Shown here: positions 16,833 to 25,728 of the stretch, piece by piece
Numbering within the stretch: the stretch's first letter is position 1
How the letters are laid out: each line of letters starts with the position of its first letter
Source: an uncultured Planctomyces sp.
GTDB lineage: Bacteria > Planctomycetota > Planctomycetia > Planctomycetales > Planctomycetaceae
DNA: 37,773 nt
NCBI GenBank assembly: GCA_937899075.1
Contig: CALDJX010000049.1
Location: 1 to 37,773, forward strand
Reading direction: 5' to 3'
Program-made: the position numbers and the translations under genes
The notes under the pieces: model-generated
Database searches by the model: none
The model's input: the letters and a program-made list of their open reading frames with translations, nothing else
What the model was told of the DNA's origin: nothing

Positions 16833-17876
16833 ATGCAGCACAAGAATCGAAACGGACTCACCGCGCTGGACGTCATCGTCACCATCGTCGTTCTTCTGGT
16901 TCTGGCGGCGCTTCTTTTACCGGCAACCCGCCGCAGTCGACCGGCGGCGAGGCGATCGCAATGCAAGAACAATCTCAAGCAGATTGGTCTTGCATTGCAC
17001 AACTACCACGACGTTCACGAAACCTTTCCTCCAGGCTGGATCGCGGGAAAAACTCCGGCACAGTCATCAGGATTCGGGTGGGGATTCCATATTCTGCCGT
17101 TCATCGATCAGGCACCGCTCTTCGAGAAATTCGATTCGCATCATCGTCTTGTTGACACTGCAGCAGGTAACTCAGCCCTGATCTCGACCGAGTTATCCGT
17201 GTACCGGTGCGCCTCGGACGATGGAGTCGCACAAGCTCGATCGCAGTGGGGCGCCTCGCTCGGAACGACGAACTACGTCGGGAATTTTGGAGTGGGCATT
17301 CCCACCACCTGGTCCACATTGGCCGGTTTCGAAGGAAAGCTCGTCGACAAGAAATACCTGCGGGGGATGTTCGGTCCGAGTTCCAGTGTCAGTATCCCGG
17401 ACGTCAAGGACGGAATGTCGAACATCGTCCTGGTGGGAGAACGACGACTCCTCGAGAAAGGCGTCGAATGGCCGATGGGCAAAGCAGACGGTCCGTTTAA
17501 CAGCTACTGGGCCGGCATTCCGAACATCAATACCGTAAGCCCGCTGTGCATCGTGGCGACGGCAACGGGCGGCCGAATTGAACTCAACGCCCCGGGCGAC
17601 CCGTTGCCTGAAACTGGCAACGTGACAGCAGTGACGTCGCCAGAGGGCAGGCAATCGCTGCCGTACTTTGCCATCAATAAGAACGTCCGTCTGGGAGTAA
17701 CTCTCAGCGGCGAAAACCGTGGCACAGTCACGGCAGGCTTCAGCAGTTGGCACACCGGCGGTTGCCAGATGGTCCTCGGAGACGGAACGGTGAGATTCAT
17801 CTCCGAAAATATCGACTCGACGGTCTACACAAACCTGATGCGTCGTTCCGACGGCGCGACACTCGGCGAGTTTTGA
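16833..17876 (+). CDS. DUF1559 domain protein (pseudopilin-like)
   Basis: This 347-residue protein belongs to the DUF1559 (SBP_bac_10) family, which is strongly expanded in planctomycetes. The N-terminus has a type IV pilin-like pattern: a short basic leader, then GLTALDVIVTIVVLLVLAALLLP as a hydrophobic helix. The usual GFTLIE prepilin cleavage motif is altered to GLTALDV. QCKNNLKQIGLALHNYHDVHETFPPGW follows, the DUF1559 hallmark, and the C-terminal HTGGCQMVLGDGTVRFISENID is the family's H-GG...DGSV-RFI ending. The ATG follows AAAGGAGCAAGCC, a strong ribosome site. It stands alone, flanked by 236 bp upstream and a convergent neighbour. The function is unknown; an envelope or surface location is likely. 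Confidence 0.93.
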   Translation: MQHKNRNGLTALDVIVTIVVLLVLAALLLPATRRSRPAARRSQCKNNLKQIGLALHNYHDVHETFPPGWIAGKTPAQSSGFGWGFHILPFIDQAPLFEKFDSHHRLVDTAAGNSALISTELSVYRCASDDGVAQARSQWGASLGTTNYVGNFGVGIPTTWSTLAGFEGKLVDKKYLRGMFGPSSSVSIPDVKDGMSNIVLVGERRLLEKGVEWPMGKADGPFNSYWAGIPNINTVSPLCIVATATGGRIELNAPGDPLPETGNVTAVTSPEGRQSLPYFAINKNVRLGVTLSGENRGTVTAGFSSWHTGGCQMVLGDGTVRFISENIDSTVYTNLMRRSDGATLGEF

Positions 17877-17917
17877 GACCAGTTGTAAGGATGCAATTAT
17901 TCGGCGGCTGCCTTTCG

Positions 17918-17972
17918 AGGATTCCGACCAGGCTGATCATCCTGTTCATTGCTGATTCTTCGTCGGAATCCT
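17918..17972. terminator. Inverted repeat between convergent genes, possible terminator
   Basis: AGGATTCCGAC (17918-17928) pairs exactly with GTCGGAATCCT (17962-17972) across a 33-base loop. The plus-strand side then runs into TCTGTTTCTCTCC. It lies between the DUF1559 stop (17876) and the creatininase-family stop (17987). The long loop makes it a poor classical terminator, so the role is tentative. Confidence 0.45.
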
Positions 17973-17986
17973 TCTGTTTCTCTCCG

Positions 17987-19084
17987 TTAAATCTTGTCGC
18001 GTTCCCAGGGACTGTCGCCGGCGATGTGCTGGCCGGTGTTCGGTGAGTTGTTAAGCAGCTTGCGAACATCGTCGCGAGCCACCGACAACATCGTTTCGAA
18101 CATCGCCGCGCCGTCGAGCGTTTCGTAGTTGCGAATCCTGCCGACGATTCCGTTGGCTCCGGTTTCTTCGACGTAGCTGATGAACTGGCGAAGGTCCGGA
18201 GTCAGCTCGACCGCTTTTTCGAGCGTCATCTGCCCGGCCTCGATATCCGCAATCCGCGACGGAAACCAGCGGTCGTCAATGAGTGCTGGATTGGCCTGCT
18301 CGACCAGCGAGGTTTCAACGCCGCCGGCGTGCTGATCGCCGCGTTCGGAGGCGAATTCAATGAGTGGCTCGTGCAGCCAGCGAAAGGCCCAGCGATCGAC
18401 GCGGCTTTGTTCCAGTCCGGCGATGATCGCTTTGCGATGCACGATCGAACCGTGGACATCGACGACGTACATCGTCTCGGGACGCTGCCAGTCAAGGACC
18501 GCGTTTGCGTAGCCGGTGACATAACGTGTCAACAACTCCGGAGTCAGGTCAACACTCATCCCGAACGGCAGCCCCCAGGTGAGATGCCCGTACTCCACAG
18601 GTTCCCCGGCAACACACCCGTCGACTTCTTCTTCCAACTTAAGAAGTACGGAATAACTCTGAACGGTGTCCGTCGAAAGCGGCAGGTGCGGACCGTGTTC
18701 TTCCACGGCGGTGTCGACGCTGAACGACAAGACGTTCGGTCGGGGAACTTCCGGCAACGCACGCGGATCGTGCATCTCGACACGCAGTCGATTCGAATGT
18801 TCCGCGGAGTCGCCAGCCAATTTGTAAAGCGGAAAGCATTCTCGAATTCTGGCGATCATCGCGTCCCGCAGTTCTTCAGTCATCGCTTCATGAAACAACG
18901 GCGGCAGCAGCAGTTCGTCATCCGCAACGTTCGCCGCAAGGTCGACGTACGAAGTTCCCAGCGAACAGACAGGCAGCACAAATCGAGTTGAGTCAAGCCG
19001 CTCGCGAAGTTCAAACAGCGTGTACGCCGTCACCCACCGCCCCGAGTTGACCTGCTGCGGCAGATAGTCTGGAATCTTCTTCAT
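17987..19084 (-). CDS. Creatininase-family amidohydrolase with N-terminal extension
   Basis: Creatininase-family enzymes are metal-dependent amidohydrolases acting on cyclic or formamide C-N bonds. The hallmark is present at about residues 128-139 (EEHGPHLPLSTD: Glu129, His130, His133, Asp139), with a second motif GDQHAGGVETSL (His252, Glu257). The chosen start is ATG at 19084, where GGGGGAGCAGCCTT gives a strong ribosome site; a longer frame runs into an inverted-repeat element and is rejected. At 365 residues it is about 110 longer than usual, with the extra part at the N-terminus. That part contains VLPVCSLGTSYVDL, faintly like the family's VLPVGS-EQHG strand. The substrate is unknown; creatinine is only one possibility. 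Confidence 0.85.
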   Translation of the reverse strand: MKKIPDYLPQQVNSGRWVTAYTLFELRERLDSTRFVLPVCSLGTSYVDLAANVADDELLLPPLFHEAMTEELRDAMIARIRECFPLYKLAGDSAEHSNRLRVEMHDPRALPEVPRPNVLSFSVDTAVEEHGPHLPLSTDTVQSYSVLLKLEEEVDGCVAGEPVEYGHLTWGLPFGMSVDLTPELLTRYVTGYANAVLDWQRPETMYVVDVHGSIVHRKAIIAGLEQSRVDRWAFRWLHEPLIEFASERGDQHAGGVETSLVEQANPALIDDRWFPSRIADIEAGQMTLEKAVELTPDLRQFISYVEETGANGIVGRIRNYETLDGAAMFETMLSVARDDVRKLLNNSPNTGQHIAGDSPWERDKI

Positions 19085-19157
19085 AAGGCTGCTCCCCCAG
19101 GCTTGTACGAGTTTGCGACCGCTAGCGGTTTGATACACTCTTGCCAGGCCGTTAGTC

Positions 19158-19248
19158 GTAGGCTGGAACAAGCTCCGCGCGGTTCCGGCAAATTGAATGG
19201 GTTTCGACTGACGACTGCCGGAACGGCGCGGAGCTTGTTCCAGCCTAC
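19158..19248. repeat. 33-bp inverted repeat (MITE or REP-like element)
   Basis: The left arm 19158-19190 begins GTAGGCTGGAACAAGCTCCG and the right arm 19216-19248 is its reverse complement with a single mismatch, with a 25-bp loop between. Imperfect direct copies TTGCCAGGCCGTT (19141-19153) and TTGCCAACCGTT (19250-19261) flank it. It lies in the divergent intergenic region between the creatininase-family and DUF1549/DUF1553 genes. The long, nearly perfect stem suggests a small mobile or REP-like element rather than a terminator. Confidence 0.85.
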
Positions 19249-19284
19249 ATTGCCAACCGTTCGCAACGGAAAGTCGCTTTGATC

Positions 19285-22209
19285 ATGAAACATCGATACG
19301 TCCTTGCCATCGCGTTTTCAGTTTTCTTTATCGCCGCCTTCGTTGAAGCTGCCGACGACGTCGACTTCAACCGCGACGTGCGGCCAATTCTGTCGGACCT
19401 GTGCTTCACCTGCCACGGCCCGGACGCGAATACCCGAGAGGCCGACCTGCGACTCGATCAGGAATCCTCTGTCTTCGCGAAACGCGACACGGCATTGATC
19501 GTGCGTGGCAAGCCGCTGGAAAGCGAACTCATCCGGCGAATCCTATCGAAAGACGACGACGAACGGATGCCGCCTCCGGATTCCAAGAAGCAACCAACCG
19601 ACGCGCAGCAAGCGACGCTCCAACGTTGGATCGAACAAGGTGCGAGATGGGCGACACATTGGGCTTACGTCCCACCAGCCAAAGTCGCGCCGCCAACGGT
19701 TCAACACGAAGATGCCGTGAAGAACGAGATTGATCGTTTCGTTCTGAGACGAGTCGAAGCGGCTGGACTGGCGCCATCGAAACAGGCCGACGAAGCGACT
19801 CTTGTACGGAGGCTGTTTCTTGACCTGATCGGCCTGCCGCCGAAACCGGAAGACGTCGACACTTACATCGCCAGCAAAGATCCGCAGAAGTACGAGCAGC
19901 TGGTCGATCGTCTGCTCGCGTCGGAACACTTCGGAGAGCGACTGGCAATCTACTGGCTGGACGTCGTCCGCTACGCCGACAGCAACGGCTACCACTCGGA
20001 CGAAGCCAGGCAGTCCGCTCCGTACCGCGACTACGTGATCAACGCGTTCAACTCGAACAAGCCGTACGATCAGTTTGTGGTTGAACAACTGGCTGGCGAT
20101 CTGCTCCCGGAAAGCGGCAGCGAGCAGCAGGTTGCATCGGGCTTCAACATGCTGCTGCAAACGACCAGCGAAGGCGGGGCTCAAGCAAAGGAATACCTCG
20201 CCAAGTACATGGCCGACCGAGTCCGCAATACATCGCAGATTTTTCTCGGCTCGACGATGGGCTGCTGCGAATGCCACGACCACAAGTACGACCCTTTCAC
20301 GATGAAAGACTTTTACAGCTTCGGATCGTTCTTTGCCGACGTCAGCGAAATCGCCGTCGGCAACCCGAAATCATACCCGGTGATGAACGACGAGACGCAG
20401 CAGAAACTCGCCGACTTTGACAAGAAGATCGCAACAGCGAACACCGAGTTGAACAAGTCGACGCCCGAACTTGTCACAGCGCAGGCAAAGTGGGAAACGG
20501 CGACGCTGGCTGACCTGGAAACGTCTGCCACTTTTTCGACCTGGCAAATGATCGGGCCGTTCAAAGCCGCGAGTTTTGATGAGGCATGGTCGAAAGATTT
20601 CGGACCTGAAGCCAATGTCGATCTCAAGCAAACCATCGGCAAGGCGAAGTGGCAGAAGCAGGACAAGCTCGTTGACGGAACAGCGTTTCCACTCTCAGGC
20701 GAAAACTCATCCTGGTACTTCCACCGAACGGCGACCGTTCCAGCGGACATCGAAACTGAATTGTCGCTCGGCAGCGATGACGCGATCGCCGTTTGGGTGA
20801 ACGGCAAACAGATTCACGCCAATAAAGCACAGCGAGGCGTTGCTCCGGATCAGGACAAGGTGAAAGCCCAACTGGTAAAAGGCGAAAACGCAATTCTAGT
20901 GAAAGTTATCAACGGTGGCGGAGTCGGAGGATTCTACTTCAACGCAAAGGCCATTGGCGTTCCGGCTAACGTCGTTGCCGCTCTTCGTATCGTTGCCGAT
21001 TCTCGCGATGACAAACAGAAGAACGAAATCGCCAGTTACTTTCGAACGGTCGCTCCTGAACTGAACTCTGTCCGCGACGAAATCGCCCGACTCGGCAAAG
21101 AAAAAGAAGCGTACGAAAAATCCATTCCGCGAACGTTGATGACCAAGGCGACGAACCCGAGACCGATTCGTCTGCTGCCTCGCGGAAACTGGCTCGACGA
21201 GTCTGGCCCTGTGATGACGTCGGCCATTCCCGAGTTTCTTGGAATCATCTCGAAAGACGATCGAGCGAGCCGGCTGGACCTCGCGAAGTGGATCGTCTCT
21301 CGCGACAACCCGCTGACCGCGCGCACGTTCGTCAATCGGCTCTGGAAGCTGTACTTCGGAAGTGGACTGGCCACACCGCTGGACGACCTCGGCCGGCAAG
21401 GCACGCTGCCGACTCATCCGGAAATGCTCGACTGGCTGGCCCTCGAGTTCATGGGCAACGACTGGAACGTCAAACAGATGATTCGGCTGCTGGTCACGTC
21501 TGGAACTTATCGACAGTCGTCTACGGCTTCTGGTGAACTTCGCAAGCTCGACCCGTACAACCAACTCTACGCCCGGCAGGCGCGATTCCGGATCGAAGCC
21601 GAACTCGTACGCGACAACGCACTCGCCATCAGCGGATTGCTCGTGACAAAGATCGGCGGTCGCAGCACCTATCCTTATCAACCAGCGGGCTACTGGCGTC
21701 ACATGAACTTTCCGACTCGAAAGTGGCCAGGCGACAAAGGTGAAGCCAACTATCGACGAGGCCTTTACACGTGGTGGCAGAGAATGTTCCTCCACCCGAG
21801 CATGGTCGCCTTTGATGCTCCGAGCCGAGAAGAGTGCACCGTCGAACGTCCGCGTTCCAACATTCCCCAACAGGCTCTCGTTCTGTTGAACGATCCAACT
21901 TACGTCGAAGCGGCGCGAGTGTTCGGAGCCCGAATTCTTCACGAAGGCGGCGATTCGACGACGGACCGAATCCAATGGGCCTTCCGCGTCGCCCTGGCGC
22001 GAAACGCGACCGACCGGGAAGTCGATGTGCTCTCAACGGTCTTCGAAAACGACCTCAAACGATTCACCGTCGATGGTGAAGCTGCCCGACTATTCCTCAG
22101 CATCGGCGAGTCATCGTCACCGGCAGAAGGAAATCTCGCCGAAGCAGCCGCATGGTCATCCGTCGCTCGCGTCATTCTGAATCTGCACGAAACGATTACG
22201 CGATCGTAG
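19285..22209 (+). CDS. DUF1549/DUF1553 protein with planctomycete cytochrome-like N-terminus
   Basis: This is an exported protein of 974 residues. A signal peptide (YVLAIAFSVFFIAAFVEAAD) is followed by the PSCyt1 region with haem-binding CFTCH (Cys40, Cys43, His44). DUF1549 then spans about 125-370, including RRLFLDLIGLPP and the conserved CCECHDHKYDPF. Residues about 410-565 are an insertion resembling a jelly-roll/galactose-binding fold (SDDAIAVWVNGKQIHANKA ... GENAILVKVINGGGVGGFYF). DUF1553 covers about 630-960 (NPLTARTFVNRLWKLYFG, RQSSTASGELRKLDPYNQLYARQ, RPRSNIPQQALVLLNDPTYVEAA). Its usual partner gene, DUF1501, is not next to it. The start is ATG at 19285; a TTG six bases earlier is possible. 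The likely location is periplasmic. The exact reaction is unknown. Confidence 0.92.
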   Translation: MKHRYVLAIAFSVFFIAAFVEAADDVDFNRDVRPILSDLCFTCHGPDANTREADLRLDQESSVFAKRDTALIVRGKPLESELIRRILSKDDDERMPPPDSKKQPTDAQQATLQRWIEQGARWATHWAYVPPAKVAPPTVQHEDAVKNEIDRFVLRRVEAAGLAPSKQADEATLVRRLFLDLIGLPPKPEDVDTYIASKDPQKYEQLVDRLLASEHFGERLAIYWLDVVRYADSNGYHSDEARQSAPYRDYVINAFNSNKPYDQFVVEQLAGDLLPESGSEQQVASGFNMLLQTTSEGGAQAKEYLAKYMADRVRNTSQIFLGSTMGCCECHDHKYDPFTMKDFYSFGSFFADVSEIAVGNPKSYPVMNDETQQKLADFDKKIATANTELNKSTPELVTAQAKWETATLADLETSATFSTWQMIGPFKAASFDEAWSKDFGPEANVDLKQTIGKAKWQKQDKLVDGTAFPLSGENSSWYFHRTATVPADIETELSLGSDDAIAVWVNGKQIHANKAQRGVAPDQDKVKAQLVKGENAILVKVINGGGVGGFYFNAKAIGVPANVVAALRIVADSRDDKQKNEIASYFRTVAPELNSVRDEIARLGKEKEAYEKSIPRTLMTKATNPRPIRLLPRGNWLDESGPVMTSAIPEFLGIISKDDRASRLDLAKWIVSRDNPLTARTFVNRLWKLYFGSGLATPLDDLGRQGTLPTHPEMLDWLALEFMGNDWNVKQMIRLLVTSGTYRQSSTASGELRKLDPYNQLYARQARFRIEAELVRDNALAISGLLVTKIGGRSTYPYQPAGYWRHMNFPTRKWPGDKGEANYRRGLYTWWQRMFLHPSMVAFDAPSREECTVERPRSNIPQQALVLLNDPTYVEAARVFGARILHEGGDSTTDRIQWAFRVALARNATDREVDVLSTVFENDLKRFTVDGEAARLFLSIGESSSPAEGNLAEAAAWSSVARVILNLHETITRS

Positions 22210-22233
22210 ACATCGGACTTGAGACGCTGATAG

Positions 22234-22364
22234 CAGCCCGTTGAAAAAGTGTGCCACTGGCTCTGCCAGTGCACTTTTTGTAACCGGCGTTGGGACGAAA
22301 ATCAGCACTGGCAGAGCCAGTGGCACACATTGAATTGGTGAGTCAAGCGTTTTTCAACAGGCTG
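22234..22364. mobile_element. MITE-like nested palindromic element
   Basis: The outer ends CAGCCCGTTGAAAAA (22234-22248) and TTTTTCAACAGGCTG (22350-22364) are 15-bp inverted repeats with one mismatch. Just inside the left end, 22249-22272 is repeated perfectly inverted (24 bp) at 22305-22328. Each of those arms is itself a palindrome, with CACTGGC and GCCAGTG around a 3-base centre. GCTGAT occurs on both sides (before AGCAGCC on the left and at the right end), possibly a target duplication. No transposase is encoded in its 131 bp, so it would be non-autonomous. Confidence 0.75.
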
Positions 22365-22479
22365 ATGAACGCGCGACACGCCTGAATTATCTGCGTTGAT
22401 CCGCGTACATCTGCGGTTGAATTTTTCTGACCGTCACGTTTCCTGGGGAGTACGGGCGGTTGTTTGTCGCGAGCTGGAG

Positions 22480-23733
22480 CTACTTCGAGCCGATGGCGTA
22501 GAGGGTTTCTTTGCGGCTGGCTCCGCTGCCAGTGGCGACTCGCAGCAGGATGCGGTTGTCGACGACGGTGGGGCTGGCGAATGATTCTTCGCCCAGCTGG
22601 TTCTCGGCGATTGGTTCGAAACGCTGAGGATTGGCTTTGAAAACGAACGTCGTGCCTCGTTCGTTGGAGGCGTAAATCGTGTCGCCCACCAGGACGGGGG
22701 ATGCGGAGACCGGACCTCGCAGGCGGGTCTTCCACATTTCGCGGCCGGTCTTGGCGTGCCAGCAGAAGGCGATGCCTCCGTCGTCGATGGCGTAAAGGTG
22801 GCCGTTGTGAAAGATCATCGATTGCTCGTAACACTTAACGGTGTTGGACCAGCGAATTTCTCCCGAGCCGTCCGCTTTGACGGCCACGGTCTGCTTCTTC
22901 GGGTAGCCGCCGCTGGCGTAGATCGTGTCGTCATCCCACACGACGGTGCCGCAAGTGGCCATTGTCAGGCAAGGCTGGCTCCACAGAGGTTTGCCGGTGG
23001 TCGGGTCGTAAGAGGCGATCATCTCGCAGCCGCTGATCAGAAGCTGTTCTTTGCCGGCAACGTTGGCAACGATCGGGGATGACCAGTTCAGTCTGGCCGG
23101 GCGATTCTGCTGCCAGACGATGCGCCCGGTTTTCGTATCCAGAGCCTTCACCCAGGCAACGGTGTCGCTGTCGCCCGAGACGATCAGCTTGCCCAGGTAA
23201 AGCGTCGGAGCGGCGGCGTAACCATACTGGTACTGTTTCGGGACGAAGCTGCCGACATCCTGCTTCCAGACGATCTTTCCATCCATGTCCAGCGCGACTG
23301 CTTCGACTTTGTTGTGATGATTAAACGTGGCGTAAACCTGCTGACCATCGCTGCAGGCTGTGGACGAAGCGTGCGTGTTCTTGGCGTGAAGCTTGGGGAA
23401 GCCTCCCTTGCTGATGGCAGTGCCCCATTTCATCGTCCCGTTCTGTCGATCGAACCCAAAGACTCCCTGCTGTTGTCCTTGCTCGTCGGCGCTGGTCAGA
23501 ACGATCAGGTTTCCGACGGCAATCGGTGACGAATGGCCTCGACCAGGCACGCTGACTTTCCAGGCAACATTCTGAGAGGCGTTCCATGAAGTCGGAACGG
23601 TTTGTCCGCGGTCGGCAACATTGTTGTGATTCGGGCCTCGCCACTGAGTCCAGTCGGCAGCTTGCAGCCCCGACGCTGCGAGGTTCGAAAAACAAAGCAC
23701 GCCGAGTGCCGCAGCGGTGATGAGCAGACGCAT
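22480..23733 (-). CDS. Secreted PQQ-binding-like beta-propeller repeat protein (second paralogue)
   Basis: This 417-residue exported protein has a signal peptide (MRLLITAAALGVLCFSNLAASGLQA) followed by ADWTQWRGPNHNNVADRGQTVP, the same opening as the paralogue at 8335-9657. Repeated blade motifs include GVFGFDRQNGTMKWG, VKALDTKTGRIVWQQ and FCWHAKTGREMWKTR, and the C-terminal blade ends ETLYAIGSK. The start is ATG at 23733, with GAGGATATTGACG upstream. It is alone on its strand, downstream of a sulfatase gene with 171 bp between. Proteins of this type are common next to planctomycete sulfatase and DUF1549/1553 genes; their biochemical role is not established. Cofactor binding cannot be decided from sequence. 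Confidence 0.85.
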   Translation of the reverse strand: MRLLITAAALGVLCFSNLAASGLQAADWTQWRGPNHNNVADRGQTVPTSWNASQNVAWKVSVPGRGHSSPIAVGNLIVLTSADEQGQQQGVFGFDRQNGTMKWGTAISKGGFPKLHAKNTHASSTACSDGQQVYATFNHHNKVEAVALDMDGKIVWKQDVGSFVPKQYQYGYAAAPTLYLGKLIVSGDSDTVAWVKALDTKTGRIVWQQNRPARLNWSSPIVANVAGKEQLLISGCEMIASYDPTTGKPLWSQPCLTMATCGTVVWDDDTIYASGGYPKKQTVAVKADGSGEIRWSNTVKCYEQSMIFHNGHLYAIDDGGIAFCWHAKTGREMWKTRLRGPVSASPVLVGDTIYASNERGTTFVFKANPQRFEPIAENQLGEESFASPTVVDNRILLRVATGSGASRKETLYAIGSK

Positions 23734-23904
23734 CGTCAATATCCTCGAACAAGGTTTGGGAGTTTAATTTGGGGGTCAGGTACGAAAGTGTCGCGACCAG
23801 CAACGCTCCGTCAAGCGGAGCGAGGCCTGAACCGCTTCAATTGCCGAGCGACCGGAGTCTCGTCGGAGTCTTGAGCAGATCCGCAGCCGCACAATGGATC
23901 ATGC

Positions 23905-25728
23905 CTATTTCAGCAGCGTCACGGTTCTGCCGCTCGTCGGGACAAGTTCCAGGTTCTTGATCGTGGAGATTCCGTTGGGGACCTGAACCCGGACGTGGAT
24001 GATGTCCGCGCGAGCCGGGATGGTTGCAGCCACGTCCTGCCAGTCGGTCGTTGGTTTGATCGCCACGGAAACTCGATTCTCAGGTGAGAAGTCTTTGTCT
24101 GCTGACGTTCGCCAGGAAAGCGTGAGCATTCCCGTGCCTGACGTTTTGAGAGTGCCCCTGGCATCGACGGGGCCGCCAAGTTTCAAACTATTCCTGGCGA
24201 TGAAAGGCGACTGTCTGTCGTTTTTCTTGTCAGACGTAATCTGCAGCCCGTCACTGGTCTGACGCATCTGACCACCGCGAAGCACCCAGGGAATATTTTG
24301 ATTCTCTGGTGCTGTGCCCTTCGGCTTTGCCGCGAACTTATCCCTCAAAGGTGCCGGCTGTTTTCCGTCCAGGTAAAAGTCGAAGTAAGCACCCCACGCG
24401 CCGCCGTCGGGCATGTTTCTGGCAAGGCCGGGTGGAGACAGTTCGTCGGCCCAATCGCTCAGCCGTTTTCGCAAGCGATTGGCGATCTCTGGGTGCTTTG
24501 CTGCAAGGTTGTGCTTTTCTTCGAGGTCTCCGTCCAGGTCGTAGAGGTATTCCCGGTCGCCACCTCGGAGCAGTTTCCAATTGCCTTCTCGAATGGCTGA
24601 TTGAGAAACCCAGCGCCACATCAGCGCATCGTGCGGGGCGGCTTTGTTCTGACCGGACAGGAAGGGAATCAGGTTGACCCCGTCCAGGTCGCCAGGTTTA
24701 GTTACGATGCTGGCGAGGGCGGTCGCCGTTGCGGCGACGTCGAGCGCGCTGATCGGGTGTGGGTATTCCTGTCCGCCCGGAATCCGGCCGGGCCACGACA
24801 CGACAAACGGAGTGTGCATGCCGCCTTCGGTCAGCATCCCTTTCTCACCGTTCAACGGATCGTTGAGCGATCCGTCCCAGCCGGGACCGCCGCCTGGTAA
24901 ATCGGCCTTGTGGATCTTCAGCGGCGCACCATTGTCTCCGATATAGAAGACGAGTGTCTTTTCGGTGAGGCCGTTTTCTTTCAGCGTCTTCATGACCAGA
25001 CCGACGCCGTCGTCGACGGCCGACAGCATGGCGAGTGCCTGCCGACGACGTTCAGGCATCTTACCCGGAAATCGTTTGAGGTATTCTGGCGGTGCGTCGA
25101 GCGGAACGTGCGGTGCGCGATAAGCGACGTACAAAAACAGAGGGGCATCTTTGTAACGCTTGATGATTGACGCCGCGGCCCGGCTGCAACCATCGACGTG
25201 GTACATCTCGGGTTTCAAAACGCTCATTGGGCGATCGTCGCCGCTAGTCGTGATGTTTGCGGAGAACGGAGCCTGTGAATTCTGAGCGTAGACATACTTG
25301 AAGCCGTGCTTCGGGATTTCGGTGGTTGGCCCAAGATGCCATTTCCCAAACTGAGCCGTGATATAGCCCGCCTCTTGCAGTCGTTGAGCGATCGTCGTTT
25401 CGCGGTCAAATCCGTCGAGTGACCTGCCGTTGGCTTCGACGCCAAACCTCGCCTGAAACTTGCCGATCATCAGACCCGCTCGTGAAGGAACGCACTGCGG
25501 CGCGGTGCTGTAACCGTGCAACGCTCTCACGCCGCTGGCAGCCAGAGCGTCGACATGCGGAGTGCGGATATCGTCAAAGACGTCCTGACACGACAGGTCC
25601 GCGTAGCCGTGGTCGTCCGTGTAAAACACGATGATGTTGGGTCGCTCGGCTGCCTGCCCGACGAGACTGCTTATAAACAGAGACAGAAGGGCGGGAAGAA
25701 GTAATCGAGTTTGCCGTTCGAGATTCAT
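23905..25728 (-). CDS. Secreted sulfatase (arylsulfatase family, S1) with C-terminal beta-rich domain
   Basis: This is a 607-residue exported sulfatase that would hydrolyse sulfate esters on polysaccharides. A signal peptide (LLLPALLSLFISSLVGQAAE) precedes RPNIIVFYTDDHGYADLSCQD with the metal-binding Asp38-Asp39. The formylglycine signature is C79-V-P-S-R83 followed by AGLMIGKFQ, the canonical C-x-P-S-R that needs a formylglycine-generating enzyme. GKWHLGP and FYIGDNGAPL complete the active-site blocks. The last 140 or so residues (from about 465) are outside the catalytic fold and look like a beta-sandwich (TLSWRTSADKDFSPENRVSVAIK), possibly substrate-binding. The ATG at 25728 begins the signal peptide. 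It is divergent from the fbp operon, 419 bp away. Confidence 0.93.
   Translation of the reverse strand: MNLERQTRLLLPALLSLFISSLVGQAAERPNIIVFYTDDHGYADLSCQDVFDDIRTPHVDALAASGVRALHGYSTAPQCVPSRAGLMIGKFQARFGVEANGRSLDGFDRETTIAQRLQEAGYITAQFGKWHLGPTTEIPKHGFKYVYAQNSQAPFSANITTSGDDRPMSVLKPEMYHVDGCSRAAASIIKRYKDAPLFLYVAYRAPHVPLDAPPEYLKRFPGKMPERRRQALAMLSAVDDGVGLVMKTLKENGLTEKTLVFYIGDNGAPLKIHKADLPGGGPGWDGSLNDPLNGEKGMLTEGGMHTPFVVSWPGRIPGGQEYPHPISALDVAATATALASIVTKPGDLDGVNLIPFLSGQNKAAPHDALMWRWVSQSAIREGNWKLLRGGDREYLYDLDGDLEEKHNLAAKHPEIANRLRKRLSDWADELSPPGLARNMPDGGAWGAYFDFYLDGKQPAPLRDKFAAKPKGTAPENQNIPWVLRGGQMRQTSDGLQITSDKKNDRQSPFIARNSLKLGGPVDARGTLKTSGTGMLTLSWRTSADKDFSPENRVSVAIKPTTDWQDVAATIPARADIIHVRVQVPNGISTIKNLELVPTSGRTVTLLK

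Noticed and set aside
19543-20283. 246-codon minus-strand frame opposite the DUF1549/DUF1553 gene
   Set aside because: It is an antisense shadow caused by GC-rich codon bias; no domain or start signal is seen.
23805-23821. GCTCCG-TCAAG-CGGAGC hairpin downstream of the sulfatase gene
   Set aside because: The 6-bp stem has no T-tract and is too weak to call a terminator.
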